Below, in pieces: positions 1 through 9,211 of a stretch of DNA of 64,000 nucleotides (its first letter is position 1; each line of letters starts with the position of its first letter). Under the pieces are notes generated by a model. That model saw nothing but the letters and a program-made list of their open reading frames with translations, was not told where the DNA came from and searched no databases. The position numbers and the translations under genes are program-made. The stretch lies in assembly GCF_001524445.2 (NCBI RefSeq), contig NZ_CP013418.1, positions 558,001 through 622,000 of the forward strand, read 5' to 3'. The DNA is from Burkholderia savannae. GTDB lineage: Bacteria > Pseudomonadota > Gammaproteobacteria > Burkholderiales > Burkholderiaceae.

Positions 1-133
1 CTTCGTCGGGCAGTGGTGGCCGCTCGCGGTGTTCTATACGTGCCTCGCGGCGTTGTCGCTGTTCGGCGTGATCGCGCTCGACGCGCGCAGGCAGCAGCGG
101 GCCGACGTCGCGGACGCCGTGCTCATGCGCTGA
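1..133 (+). CDS. C-terminal end of an MFS-type transporter (partial)
   Basis: The reading frame is open from base 2 and stops at 131-133, giving the last 43 residues of a protein that begins before the window. It contains one hydrophobic segment (FYTCLAALSLFGVIALDA) followed by a short charged cytoplasmic tail, as in the last helix of 12-TM major facilitator carriers. It ends 22 bp before the amidohydrolase gene, so the two probably share a transcript and the carrier may import that enzyme's substrate or a related ureide. The family call rests on one helix plus context and is tentative. Confidence 0.5.
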   Translation, partial: FVGQWWPLAVFYTCLAALSLFGVIALDARRQQRADVADAVLMR

Positions 134-155
134 TTCGGAAAGGGAGGAGGCTGCG

Positions 156-1502
156 GTGTGGGAAATCGACGGTACGCGACTCTGGAACAGTCTGATGGAT
201 CTCGCGCGGATCGGCGGCACCGCGCGGGGCGGCGTGCGCCGGCTCGCGCTGACCGACGCCGATCGGCGCGGCCGCGAGCGCTTCGCGCAATGGTGCCGCG
301 ACGCGGGAATGACGGTGCGCGTCGATGCGATCGGCAATCTGTTCGCGCGGCGCGCCGGTGCGGATGACGCGCATCCGGCCGTGCTCGTCGGCAGCCATCT
401 CGACACGCAGCCCGAAGGCGGGCGCTTCGACGGCGCGTACGGCGTGCTCGCCGGGCTCGAGCTCGTGCGCACGCTGAACGATCGCGGGATCGTCACCGAC
501 AAGCCGATCGAGATCGTGTCGTGGACCAACGAGGAGGGCGCGCGCTTCGCGCCGGCGATGCTCGGCTCGGCGGTGTTCGCGGGCGCGATGTCGCTCGACG
601 CGGCGCTCGCGGTGCGCGATGCGCACGGCGTCGCGCTCGCCGACGCGCTCGACGCGTGCGGCTACCGCGATCCGCTGCGGGCCGCGTGGGCGCTCGGCCC
701 GCATGCGCCGTGCGATCCGGAAGTGGCGCGCGTGCCGATGCGCGAGCGCGTGGATGCGTACTTCGAGGCGCACATCGAGCAGGGGCCGGTGCTGGAGCGA
801 AACGGCACGGCGATCGGCGTCGTGACGGGCGGGCAAGCGATCCGCTGGCTCGACGCGACCGTGACGGGCGTCGCCGCGCACGCGGGCACGACGCCGATGC
901 CGTACCGGAAGTGCGCGCTGTTCGCGAGCGCCGAGATCGCGCTCGCGCTCGAAGCGCTCGCCGCGCGCCGCGCGCCGGATGCGCTCGCGACGATCGGGCA
1001 GAGCGTGATCGAGAACGCGTCGCGCAACACGATCGCGGAGCGCGTCGCGTTCAGCGTCGATCTTCGTCATCCTGACGATGCGACGCTCGACGCGATCGAG
1101 CGCGAGCTGCGCGACGCGTGCGCGCACATCGCCGCGCGCCGCGGCGTGGCGGTCGACATCCGCTCGCATTGGTCGAGTCCCGCGACGCCGTTCGACCCCG
1201 CGTGCGTCGCGCTCGTCGAGGCGGCCGCGCGCCGCTGCGGTTACACGCACGAGCGGATCGTGAGCGGCGCCGGACACGACGCGATTCATCTCGCGCGCTG
1301 CGTGCCGGCGGCGATGGTGTTCATTCCGTGCGTCGGCGGGCTGTCGCACAACGCGGCCGAGCGCGCGCTGCCCGAGCACGTCGCGGCGGGTGCGAACGTG
1401 CTGCTCGACGCGGTGCTCGCGCGCGCCGGCGTGCATGCGCAAACGGCTCGACCCGCGAGGCCGGCGCACGTGCGCGCCGACATCGCGGCGCAACTGCATT
1501 GA
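156..1502 (+). CDS. M20-family allantoate amidohydrolase / N-carbamoyl-L-amino-acid hydrolase
   Basis: The product is a 448-residue cytosolic metallo-amidohydrolase of the AllC/HyuC/beta-ureidopropionase group, which hydrolyses ureido (N-carbamoyl) groups in purine, pyrimidine or hydantoin breakdown and releases ammonia and CO2. Family motifs are visible in order: VGSHLDTQPEGGRFDGAYG (metal ligands), WTNEEGARFAP (Glu-Glu), EAHIEQGPVLE, HAGTTPMPYRK (dimerisation/substrate domain) and GAGHDAIHLA. The GTG start at 156 is chosen because AGGGAGGAGG (141-150) sits just upstream. The product is about 30 residues longer than usual because of an Ala/Arg-rich C-terminal tail. The exact substrate cannot be read from the sequence. 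Confidence 0.85.
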   Translation: MWEIDGTRLWNSLMDLARIGGTARGGVRRLALTDADRRGRERFAQWCRDAGMTVRVDAIGNLFARRAGADDAHPAVLVGSHLDTQPEGGRFDGAYGVLAGLELVRTLNDRGIVTDKPIEIVSWTNEEGARFAPAMLGSAVFAGAMSLDAALAVRDAHGVALADALDACGYRDPLRAAWALGPHAPCDPEVARVPMRERVDAYFEAHIEQGPVLERNGTAIGVVTGGQAIRWLDATVTGVAAHAGTTPMPYRKCALFASAEIALALEALAARRAPDALATIGQSVIENASRNTIAERVAFSVDLRHPDDATLDAIERELRDACAHIAARRGVAVDIRSHWSSPATPFDPACVALVEAAARRCGYTHERIVSGAGHDAIHLARCVPAAMVFIPCVGGLSHNAAERALPEHVAAGANVLLDAVLARAGVHAQTARPARPAHVRADIAAQLH

Positions 1503-1527
1503 CGATCGATCCGGGAACCGACCTCGC

Positions 1528-2550
1528 ATGCTGACTTATTTTCATCCGGATCAGTTGAAGCACCGCCCGCTCACCTACCTGTCGCGCGGCAAGATGCGCG
1601 CGCCGCACGAAGTGCCCGAACGGGCCGCGCGGCTGCTCGACGCGGCGAACTCGCTCGGCTTCGACGTGCGCGCACCCGCGGACTTCGGCTCGGCGCCGCT
1701 CGCGGCCGTGCACAGCGCGCCGTATCTGCGCTTTCTCGCCGACGCGCATCGCGAATGGCGGCGCATTCCGGAGGATTGGGGGCCCGAGGTGATGTCGAAC
1801 ATTTACGTGCGCGAGCCGAATCCGCTGCGCGGCGTGCTCGCGCAGGCGGCGCGCTATCTCGCGGACGGCAGCTGCCCGATCGGCGAGCACACGTATCGGG
1901 CCGCGTACTGGTCCGCGCAGGATGCGCTCGCGGGCGCGGCGGCTCTTTGCGGCGGCGTGCGCGACGCGTACGCGCTCTGCCGTCCGCCCGGCCATCATGC
2001 GCGGCGCGACGCGGCGGGCGGCTTCTGTTATCTGAACAACGCGGCGATCGCCGCGCAGGCGCTGCGCGCGCGCTACGCGCGGGTCGCGATCCTCGACACC
2101 GACATGCATCACGGCCAGGGCATCCAGGCGCTGTTCTACGATCGCGACGACGTGCTGTACGTGTCGATTCACGGCGATCCGACGAACTTCTATCCGGCCG
2201 TCACGGGCTACGAGGAAGAGCGCGGAGCGGGGCGCGGCGAGGGCTACAACGTGAATCTGCCGATGCCGCACGGATCGGCCGAATCGGTGTTCTTCGCGCA
2301 GCTCGAGCGTGCGAAGGCGATCGTCGAGCGCTTCGCGCCCGACGCGCTCGTGTTCGCGCTCGGCTTCGACGTGTACCGGGACGATCCGCAATCGAAGGTC
2401 GCGGTGACGACCGAGGGCTTCGGCCGGCTCGGCGCGCTCGTCGGCGCGTTGCGCTTGCCGACGCTGATCGTGCAGGAAGGCGGCTATCACCTGGATACGC
2501 TCGCGCGCAACGCCGCGGCGTTCTTCGGGAGTTATCAGGCGGCGCGCTGA
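1528..2550 (+). CDS. Histone deacetylase-family amidohydrolase (acetylpolyamine amidohydrolase-like)
   Basis: This is a 340-residue zinc deacetylase of the arginase/deacetylase fold. Diagnostic motifs are RPPGHHARRD (His-His charge relay), GGFCYLNNAAIAA, ILDTDMHHGQGIQ (Asp and His zinc ligands), SIHGDPTNFYP, LGFDVYRDDP (second Asp ligand) and QEGGYHLDTL (catalytic Tyr). The N-terminus (MLTYFHPDQLKHRP) and the FYP insertion resemble bacterial acetylpolyamine amidohydrolases more than AcuC. The ATG lies 25 bp after the amidohydrolase stop, so the two are probably co-transcribed. Deacetylation of N-acetylated polyamines or another small amide is likely; protein deacetylation is possible but less so. 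A strong intrinsic terminator follows at 2691. Confidence 0.85.
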   Translation: MLTYFHPDQLKHRPLTYLSRGKMRAPHEVPERAARLLDAANSLGFDVRAPADFGSAPLAAVHSAPYLRFLADAHREWRRIPEDWGPEVMSNIYVREPNPLRGVLAQAARYLADGSCPIGEHTYRAAYWSAQDALAGAAALCGGVRDAYALCRPPGHHARRDAAGGFCYLNNAAIAAQALRARYARVAILDTDMHHGQGIQALFYDRDDVLYVSIHGDPTNFYPAVTGYEEERGAGRGEGYNVNLPMPHGSAESVFFAQLERAKAIVERFAPDALVFALGFDVYRDDPQSKVAVTTEGFGRLGALVGALRLPTLIVQEGGYHLDTLARNAAAFFGSYQAAR

Positions 2551-3026
2551 GCGCGCCCGCCGCAACGTCGGGATGGCGAAGTTTCCGTCGCCCGGGCGTT
2601 CGATGGGTTTCGTTGGTTCGGCACTAGTGGCTGACGAGGCTAGTGCGCCGCCCGCCATCTGGAGGTGGCCCTTGGATGCAGGCGGATTTTGCCGCGCGAG
2701 CGATCGCGCGGCTTTTCTCTTTTTGCGCCGCGCGCTCGCGCGGCGGTGCCGGCGAGGGCGTCCGGTCGTCGACGGAAAGGGCGCGCGGCGTGCGCTTTGC
2801 AATGGCGCTCGGCGCTAGGCGCGCGACAGGCTAGGCGTGGCGTGGCGGCGTTAAGCGCGCGATGGCGCGCGATGGCGTGCGATGGCCTGCGTCGCGCGCG
2901 CTCGCCGTACCGGCCGGCGTTTCGATCGGCACCGCGCCGGCGCCGCGCGAACCGGCGCGGCGAGCCGCGCTCGTTCGACGCGCGGCCGGCATCGAACCGT
3001 CGTCCCGCGATCGATGATTCGAGCGG
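2551..3026. other. Intergenic region between convergent genes
   Basis: No credible gene is seen here. It holds the 2691-2724 terminator and a run of short direct repeats (cgatggcgcg/cgatggcgtg) around 2860-2890. Open frames crossing it are high-GC artefacts with Arg/Ala-rich composition. Confidence 0.6.
2691..2724 (+). terminator. Rho-independent terminator after the deacetylase gene
   Basis: A perfect 8-bp GC stem, GCCGCGCG (2691-2698) with CGCGCGGC (2705-2712), has a 6-nt loop and is followed by a T-rich tract (ttttctcttttt, 2713-2724). It lies about 140 bp after the deacetylase stop on the same strand. Confidence 0.8.
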
Positions 3027-5204
3027 TCAGGATGCCGCGCCGCTCATGCGGTTCGCCGCCGCGGCTTGCGTCGGGCCGCGCTGCGGCGTCGCGCCGCCGG
3101 CCGCGCGCGCGTCCCACCAGTACTTGCCCGCGCGCAAGTTCGGGTCCCGGATCGCCAGATACGTCGTGCTCCACAATTGCGCGGCGTTCGCCTCGGTGAC
3201 GTCGGCGCTGCGCGTGCCGAACGCCTCCGCCTGGTATTGCCCGTTCGCGTACGACCACGACCACATCTCGGTCGAGCGCATGTCCTTCGCGTTCGAGATC
3301 ACCTGCCAGATCTGCTGACGCGCCTGCGCGAGCAGCGTGCGCACGTCGCTCGGCAAATCGGTGCGCGCGAGCTGACGGTCGAGGCCCGCGACCCACATCG
3401 CCTGTTGCCACGACCAGATCACCGTGCCGTGATACGCGGAGCTCGTGAAGCGCGGCCAGAGCGTCGGGTCCGCGTACGCGGGGTTCGCGATCAGCATCCC
3501 GACGTCGGTCACGAGACCGGCCGGGAACGGCCGCATCACGTCGCTGACGATGCGCGCGAGCAACGGCGGCGCAGGATCGCCGAACAGCAGCACGAAGCCG
3601 CCGTCCGAGTGCATGATCGGGATCGGGTTGCCGTTCGCGTCGAGCGCGATCGCATCGAACTGCAGCGCGGCGTCCGGCACCGTGCCCGCCGGCACGCCCG
3701 CTTGCGGCGCGTACGCGGCGAGCTTCGCGCGCGCGTCGCTCGGCGTGACGGCGATCTGGAAGTACGGCGGCGCGGCGCGCTCCCAGACGGCCGCCGCCGC
3801 GCCCGCGTTCGCGAGGACGGCGCGCTGGTCGCCGCTCAGATACGGGTCGAGCAGCCCGCGCGCGAGGAAATTGGCGCACGCGCGCAGCGCGGCCGGCACG
3901 AGCGCGACGTTCACGTCGTACGGGTAGACGCCGCCCGCGAGGCCGTCGGTGCTGTCGCGCCAGTTGCCGACGATCTCGCCGGGGCGCAGCCGGATCAGGT
4001 TCGCGGCGAGCGCTTGCTGCGCGAACGGCTGCGCGGTCTGCACGACGCGCAGCAGGTTGCTCACGAAGCGGCTGCCGTTCGTGACGCCGTCGCCGCCCGT
4101 TTGCGCGAGATACGCGGCGGCGCGCGCCTGGCCGCGCGGGTCCTCGATCAGCCAGTCCGCCATGATCGGCGCGAGCATGTAGTCGCCGTCGATCATCTTG
4201 TAGTCGTAGGTCGGCGTCGGATCGTTCGGGCGGCCGTGCCTCAGATTGTCGATCAGCGCGAATTCGCCGATGCCTTCCTCGTGCGCGACCTTGCCGTCCG
4301 GCGACAGGCGGCTCAGCACCGAGCCGAGCCCGGCCTCGATCACGTCCGGCTGCAGCACGGGCATCAGCATGCGCACCGAGATCAGCGTGTCGCGGCCGAA
4401 GTAGGTGTCGTACTGCCACGAGCCCGCGAGCAGCTTGTCGCTGAAGCTCAGGAATTCGAACACGTTCTGGTTCAGCGGATCAGGGTTGACGGCCGACGTG
4501 AACAGATTCGCATGCGTGATCGGTTGCAGCGGCGTTTCGCCGCTGAACGCGTCGATGTGCAGACGCAGCGTCGGCGCGCCCGACGGCGACTGCAGCAGGA
4601 GCTTGCCGGCGCCGTCCGACGCCACCGAGCCGCCGTCGAGCACGGTGACGCGCAGCGCGTAGCCCGGCGCGCCGTCGACGCGATCGCGCTGCCACATCGC
4701 GACGTTGCCCGACACGGTCGGCGGCGCGACGATGTCGGCCGGCACGGTCGCGCCGCCGTTGTAGTCGCGCAGGAAGCGCACGGAGCTCAGCAGCGCCTGC
4801 CTGATCGACAGGCTGCTCGCGTCGGCCGACACGTCGACGCCGATTCCGTACAGCGTCCGGCCCGCCGCGTCCTGCGTGGTGGCGGGCGCGATCGGCGTGT
4901 CCTGGCTCCAGTTGACGGGCTGCGACGTATCGTCGAACCAGAGGCCCGCGCCGCTGTTGCCGGCCGGAAACACGACGAGCAGGCGAGGCTTCGCCGACGA
5001 GCGCATCAGCAGATGCGCGGCGATCTTGTCCTGTCGATAGAACGCGTTGATCTGGTTGCCGCGGTCGAGCCGGAACGCGAGCGCCGGGGCGGACGGATCG
5101 CCGCCTCGCGAAATGTCGTCGTGATCGGAGCAGCTCGCCAGAAAGGCAATGAAAAAGGCAATTAAACAGGTGAAGACTTTCCTCGTATCGAAATACGCCT
5201 TCAT
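3027..5204 (-). CDS. Secreted lipoprotein, probable (alpha/alpha)6-barrel glycoside hydrolase
   Basis: The product is 725 residues. It starts at ATG 5204 with GGAGGAG a few bases upstream. The N-terminus is a lipoprotein signal (hydrophobic residues 10-24, lipobox LASC, Cys25), so the mature protein should be membrane anchored. The body has no motif I can assign with certainty. Segments such as YDTYFGRDTLISVRML, GKVAHEEGIGEFALIDN, DYKMIDGDYMLAPIMADWL, GNWRDSTDGLAGG and SAYHGTVIWSWQQAMWVAGL resemble six-hairpin glycosidases that process trehalose/glucan or glycogen-debranching substrates. It stands alone, convergent with the deacetylase. Glycosidase activity is inferred from overall look; the substrate is unknown. 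Confidence 0.6.
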   Translation of the reverse strand: MKAYFDTRKVFTCLIAFFIAFLASCSDHDDISRGGDPSAPALAFRLDRGNQINAFYRQDKIAAHLLMRSSAKPRLLVVFPAGNSGAGLWFDDTSQPVNWSQDTPIAPATTQDAAGRTLYGIGVDVSADASSLSIRQALLSSVRFLRDYNGGATVPADIVAPPTVSGNVAMWQRDRVDGAPGYALRVTVLDGGSVASDGAGKLLLQSPSGAPTLRLHIDAFSGETPLQPITHANLFTSAVNPDPLNQNVFEFLSFSDKLLAGSWQYDTYFGRDTLISVRMLMPVLQPDVIEAGLGSVLSRLSPDGKVAHEEGIGEFALIDNLRHGRPNDPTPTYDYKMIDGDYMLAPIMADWLIEDPRGQARAAAYLAQTGGDGVTNGSRFVSNLLRVVQTAQPFAQQALAANLIRLRPGEIVGNWRDSTDGLAGGVYPYDVNVALVPAALRACANFLARGLLDPYLSGDQRAVLANAGAAAAVWERAAPPYFQIAVTPSDARAKLAAYAPQAGVPAGTVPDAALQFDAIALDANGNPIPIMHSDGGFVLLFGDPAPPLLARIVSDVMRPFPAGLVTDVGMLIANPAYADPTLWPRFTSSAYHGTVIWSWQQAMWVAGLDRQLARTDLPSDVRTLLAQARQQIWQVISNAKDMRSTEMWSWSYANGQYQAEAFGTRSADVTEANAAQLWSTTYLAIRDPNLRAGKYWWDARAAGGATPQRGPTQAAAANRMSGAAS

Positions 5205-6479
5205 ATCTCCTCCATTTGCTCGTGGGCAACGGAAATTGTGTCGATATGTCCGGTGACCGGATGTCGCCGGACAGACGAAAGGCACGGCTGAATGACGCTT
5301 GAATCGGGACGCGCGATGCGAGACGGCCGGATGCTCGCCGTGTCGTGCCGAATGCGGATTGCGTGCGGATTGCGTGCGCACGCCGCAACGTGCGGTTGCC
5401 GTGCGCGCGTCGCGCGCGTAGCCGGAGCCGCCCGGGCCGGCGCAAATGCCGCTGCGGCCGCCTGGCGCGAGCCGGGCGAGATGAGGATGTGACGCGGCGC
5501 GTCGATGCGCGCCGTGCCGGCCGAGTGCGACGCGAGCCCATCGCGCCTCGGCGGAAACGTTCGAACTTCGGCTACATCGCGTGCTGCGCGCTCGCTTCCA
5601 CACGAATGCGTGGTACGTCAGCACCCGTGCATGCTAAACCATTCGTCACATGATTGGGGCGGGAGTGAACGTTGCTTTCGAATTTTCTATGTATCGAGTT
5701 GTTAATGATTCAAATGAAATCGCATTGAAAAATCATGATTCGTCAATCGATTCGGTCGAATTCGCATGGCAAAAGAACGCCGATTCGCGATCGCGGATTT
5801 CAGTGCGGGTGGGCCGTTCTGATCGATTCGTCGGCCGTCCTTCGTCCTTTGTCATCGCTTCGATTCGTCGACGTACCGCGCGACGGGTTGCCGCGCGCAT
5901 TCGCAATTGGCCCGTCGGCACCGGCTTCTTCGCGCGGTGCGACGAACGGCCGAAGCGATCTCGCGCGCGGCGTACGGAATTCGGCGCGCCTCGTTGATTC
6001 GCGCGCGCGGCGCGTGGCGTGCGGCGTGTCGCATGTGGCATGTGGCGCGTGGCGTGCGTCGCCGCGTGTCGTTTCGTTCGGCCGCGGCCGGACCGTTCGC
6101 GTGCGGGCGAGCCCCGGCGCGCATGGATGCAATCCGCGCCGTGTGCGATGCGCGCGCGCTTGATCGTCGTCGTCGTCGTGACAATCCGTACCAGGTGATG
6201 AGCTAATTCGGAGGCGCGGATGCGACGAAGCCGCATCTACTCGCCGCGTACATCGTGCGGGCGGCCCCGGCCGGCACGATCGCCGGCGTGGCGGCGCTAT
6301 CGTGCAACTGATGTGCAACTGATGCGAATTGATCGGCCGGGCCGCCGCGAGGAGCAGCGGACTCTTCGCCGCGCGCATCGGCATCGATGCGCGGGCGAGT
6401 CGCCGACGAGGCGGCCGGCTCGCGTGCGTCGTGCAAACGTCGCGCGAGCCGGCCGCCGCGCGCGCGACGAAGCCCCCCG
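5205..6479. other. 1.3-kb intergenic region with an AT-rich patch
   Basis: No gene can be supported. Two things stand out. One is an AT-rich patch at about 5640-5780 (runs such as aattttctatg and gaaaaatcatgattc) in otherwise roughly 70% GC DNA. The other is a set of imperfect direct repeats at 6005-6070 built on gtggcgtgcg/gtggcatgtg, plus a CGT triplet run at 6165-6180. The patch lies too far (about 440 bp) from the lipoprotein start to be its core promoter. It could hold a small RNA or be a remnant of transferred DNA. Confidence 0.5.
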
Positions 6480-7541
6480 TCAGCCGACGCGCCGCGCTCC
6501 CGCGAGCGCGACCGCTTCGTCGTAGAGCGCCGTTTGCGCAACGCCGCTCGCGATTGCCGCGTCGTCGACGTCCGAGCGCAGCATGCCCCAGCGCCGGTAT
6601 TGCGACAGGAACCACACGCCGTCGCTCGCCGCAGGCCGGTTCACCGTTCCGTGCCCGTAGAACCGGATCGGCGCGGGCGGCTGCGCGAACGGGCCCGCGC
6701 CGTAATCGCCGAGCAGCCGCGGTGCGATCTGCGCGACCGGCACGTCGATCGCGTCCGGCTCCGCGAGCCATTCGGCCGCCTGCCGCCGATGGTCCGCGTC
6801 GTCGAGCCATTCGCACGCGTCGAGCAGCGTGCGCACCAGCAGCCGCGCGGCATTCGGATACAGCGCGACGAATTCGCGCCGGCACGCGAGCGCCTTTTCC
6901 GGATGATCGAGCCAGACTTCGCTCGTCGCCGCGACCGTCCTGCCCGCGCCGCTCGCCTCGGCGACCGCGTTCCACGGCTCGCCGACGCACAGCCCGTCGA
7001 GCTCGCCCGCCGCGAGCGCGCCGACCATCTCCGGCGGCGGAATCACGACGCTGCGAATGTCGCGCAGCGGATCGACGCCGCGCGACGCGAGCCAGTGATA
7101 CAGCCACATCGCGTGCGTGCCCGTCGGGAACGTCTGCGCGAACACGGGGCGGCGGCCGAGCGTCGCGAGCGCGGCCTTCAGGTCGCCCGACGCGCGGTAG
7201 GCGCCGGCGAGCCGGTTCGAGAACGTGATCGCCTGGCCGTTGCGGTTGAGCACCATCGGCACGGCCATGTCGGCGCGCGGCCCGCCGATGCCGAGCTGCA
7301 CGCCGTAGACGAGCCCGTACAGCGCGTGCGCCGCGTCGAGCTCGCCCGACAGCAGCTTGTCGCGGATGCTGGCCCACGACGGCTGCCGGCACAGCTCGAG
7401 CGCGAGACCGTAGCGCTCGCCGAGCTCGAGCCGCTTCGCGACGACGAGCGGCGCCGCGTCGCTCAGCGCGACGAAGCCGATGCGCAGGCGGCGGCGTTCC
7501 GGTGCGTCGGGTGTCGCTGGGTTCATGCGCGCTGTGTTCAT
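6480..7541 (-). CDS. nasS: NasS-type nitrate/nitrite sensor (NrtA/CmpA-family binding protein)
   Basis: The protein has about 353 residues and belongs to the NrtA/CmpA solute-binding family but has no signal peptide, as expected for the cytoplasmic sensor NasS. Recognisable parts are RIGFVALSDAAPLVVAK near the N-terminus, SGELDAAHALYGLVYG, GGPRADMAVPMVLN, VVIPPPEMVGALAAGELDG and the conserved C-terminal aromatic segment. In known NasS/NasT pairs, NasS holds NasT inactive until it binds nitrate or nitrite. The preferred start is ATG 7541 behind GAAGGTG. An alternative TTG at 7562 would overlap the nasT stop by 4 bp (TTGA). It is the last gene of a cobA-nasT-nasS set. Confidence 0.8.
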   Translation of the reverse strand: MNTARMNPATPDAPERRRLRIGFVALSDAAPLVVAKRLELGERYGLALELCRQPSWASIRDKLLSGELDAAHALYGLVYGVQLGIGGPRADMAVPMVLNRNGQAITFSNRLAGAYRASGDLKAALATLGRRPVFAQTFPTGTHAMWLYHWLASRGVDPLRDIRSVVIPPPEMVGALAAGELDGLCVGEPWNAVAEASGAGRTVAATSEVWLDHPEKALACRREFVALYPNAARLLVRTLLDACEWLDDADHRRQAAEWLAEPDAIDVPVAQIAPRLLGDYGAGPFAQPPAPIRFYGHGTVNRPAASDGVWFLSQYRRWGMLRSDVDDAAIASGVAQTALYDEAVALAGARRVG

Positions 7542-7558
7542 GCGTAGTGCACCTTCGA

Positions 7559-8155
7559 TCAAGATTGCGAGTGCGCCGCGAGCAGCCGGCGGGCCGCCTC
7601 GACGATCCGGACGCCCTGATCCATCGCGCTGCGGCGCAGCGTCGCGTAGGCCTCCTGTTCGGACAGCTTGCGGCGGTCCATCAGCATGCGCTTCGCGCGA
7701 TCGATCAGCTTGCGGTCGGCGAGTTCGCTCTCGACGTCGGCGAGCCGCTTGCGCAATTGCTCGTCGTGCGAGAAGCGCGCGAGCGCGACTTCGAGGATCG
7801 GCGCGAGCCGTTCGGCGGAGAGCCCCTCGATCAGATACGCGCTCACGCCCGCGCCGACCGCCGCGCGGATCAACTGCTGGTCGGCGTCGTGGCTGAACAT
7901 CAGCACGGGGCGCGGCGCGGTCGCGTTCATCACCGCGAGCTGCTCGAGCGTGTCGCGCGACGGCGATTCGGTGTCGATGATCACGACGTCCGGCCGCTGC
8001 TCTTCGACGGCCGCGGGCAGCCGCGCGGGCGTCGCGACCTCGTCGAGCATCTCGTAGCCGAGGCGCGCGAGCGTGTCGCGCAGCTCGCCGAGCGGCTTGT
8101 CGGTGTCGGTGACGAGCAGCACGCGCAGCCTGGAGGAATGGTCAGTCGATTCCAT
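7559..8155 (-). CDS. nasT: NasT, ANTAR-domain transcription antiterminator
   Basis: The product is 198 residues. Residues about 10-125 form a receiver-like domain (LRVLLVTDTDKP, VVIIDTESPSRD, AYLIEGL). A coiled coil (FSHDEQLRKRLADVESELAD) leads into a C-terminal ANTAR RNA-binding domain (RAKRMLMDRRKLSEQEAYA, then LRRSAMDQG). ANTAR proteins bind leader hairpins and prevent intrinsic termination. Two matching terminator hairpins lie in the cobA and narK leaders (9150-9203 and 9798-9855), which supports this role. The start is set at ATG 8155, where family similarity begins; no strong ribosome-binding site is visible. Confidence 0.88.
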   Translation of the reverse strand: MESTDHSSRLRVLLVTDTDKPLGELRDTLARLGYEMLDEVATPARLPAAVEEQRPDVVIIDTESPSRDTLEQLAVMNATAPRPVLMFSHDADQQLIRAAVGAGVSAYLIEGLSAERLAPILEVALARFSHDEQLRKRLADVESELADRKLIDRAKRMLMDRRKLSEQEAYATLRRSAMDQGVRIVEAARRLLAAHSQS

Positions 8156-8259
8156 GGATCGGATGGAGGAGGCGGGCGCGCTGCGGCGGCGCCCGCCCAT
8201 GCGATTGTTTTTGCCATACGCGCGCGGGCGGCGCGCAACCGCTGGCCGGCGCGCGCGGC

Positions 8260-9087
8260 TCAGGCCGCGTGCGAAACCTCGGGGCGTTCGAGCGTGCGCG
8301 CGGCGGCGTGCGTGCCGCGCGCGTCGTCCGAGCCCGCGTGCGCATTGCGCGCCGCGCATGCGCCGCCGGTCGCGAGCGCCTCGCCGATCGCGCGGCCGAC
8401 GAAGATCACGGCCGGGCTGCCGAGGCCCGCCTCGGCGGCGCCGGCGGCGAGGCGGCCGAGCGTGCCGGCCCAGCGCCGCTCGGCCGGCGTGCCCGCCCAC
8501 TGGACGATGGCGGCGGGCGTCGCTGCATCGAGCGTCGACAGCAGCCCCGCGGCGATCCGCTCGATGCGGCTCATCCCCATGTAGATCGCGAGCGTCGTGC
8601 CGGCCGCGGCGAGGTTCGCCCAGTCGGGCTCGCCGTGGTCCTGCAGGTGCGCGGTGACGAACGTCACGCCCTGACAGTGATCGCGGTGCGTGAGCGACAC
8701 GCCGAGGCTCGCGGCGGCCGCGAAGCCCGACGAGATCCCATTGACGATCTCGACCGGCACGCGCGCCGCGCGCAACGCGGCGATCTCTTCGCCCGCGCGG
8801 CCGAACAGCAGCACGTCGCCGCCCTTGACGCGCACGACGTGCGCGCCGCGCAGCGCGTAGCGGCACATCAGCCGCTCGATGAACGCCTGCGGCGTCGACC
8901 GGCAGCCGCCGCGCTTGCCGACACGGATCACGCGCGCTTGCGGCGCGAGCGCGACGATGTCCGGATTGACGAGATCGTCGAGCAGCAGCACGTCGGCGGC
9001 CGCGAGCGCTTTCGCCGCCTTGAGCGTCAGCAGATCCAGATCGCCGGGGCCGGCGCCGAGCAGCGTGACCTTGCCCATCGTGTTCAT
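8260..9087 (-). CDS. cobA: Uroporphyrinogen-III C-methyltransferase (SUMT)
   Basis: The product is 275 residues. It uses S-adenosylmethionine to methylate uroporphyrinogen III at C2 and C7, giving precorrin-2, the precursor of the siroheme that NirB requires. SUMT motifs are present: LLGAGPGDLDLLTLKAA at the N-terminus, VVRVKGGDVLLFGRAGEE, VEIVNGISSGFAAAASLG, TLAIYMGMSRI and SPAVIFVGRAIGEAL. The start at ATG 9087 follows GGGGATACGAAG; another ATG three codons later is possible. Its position at the head of cobA-nasT-nasS, divergent from nirB, ties it to nitrite reductase maturation. A leader terminator sits about 60 bp upstream of the start. Confidence 0.9.
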   Translation of the reverse strand: MNTMGKVTLLGAGPGDLDLLTLKAAKALAAADVLLLDDLVNPDIVALAPQARVIRVGKRGGCRSTPQAFIERLMCRYALRGAHVVRVKGGDVLLFGRAGEEIAALRAARVPVEIVNGISSGFAAAASLGVSLTHRDHCQGVTFVTAHLQDHGEPDWANLAAAGTTLAIYMGMSRIERIAAGLLSTLDAATPAAIVQWAGTPAERRWAGTLGRLAAGAAEAGLGSPAVIFVGRAIGEALATGGACAARNAHAGSDDARGTHAAARTLERPEVSHAA

Positions 9088-9141
9088 CTTCGTATCCCCA
9101 TGTCGCGCGGGCGGCGCGTGCGCGGCGAATGCGCGTTGCCC

Positions 9142-9203
9142 AAAAAAAGAACGGCGTCCTGCGCACCCCGCCGACGCAGCGGCCGGATGCGTGGGACACC
9201 GTT
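9142..9203 (-). terminator. Leader terminator upstream of cobA (probable NasT antitermination target)
   Basis: Read on the minus strand, AACGGTGTCC (9203-9194) pairs with GGACGCCGTT (9159-9150), with CGCATCC/GGGTGCG continuing the stem inside. Seven T residues follow (9148-9142). The element ends about 55 nt before the cobA start and would stop transcription unless overridden. Confidence 0.8.
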
Positions 9204-9211
9204 GTCCAAGT

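Noticed and set aside
1528..2550. Naming the deacetylase acuC
   Set aside because: The N-terminus and active-site surroundings are closer to acetylpolyamine amidohydrolases, and no acetoin or acetyl-CoA synthetase gene is nearby.
5650..5997. A 115-codon frame in the AT-rich patch
   Set aside because: Its N-terminus looks less biased only because the DNA is AT-rich; the rest is an Arg-rich shadow and there is no ribosome-binding site.
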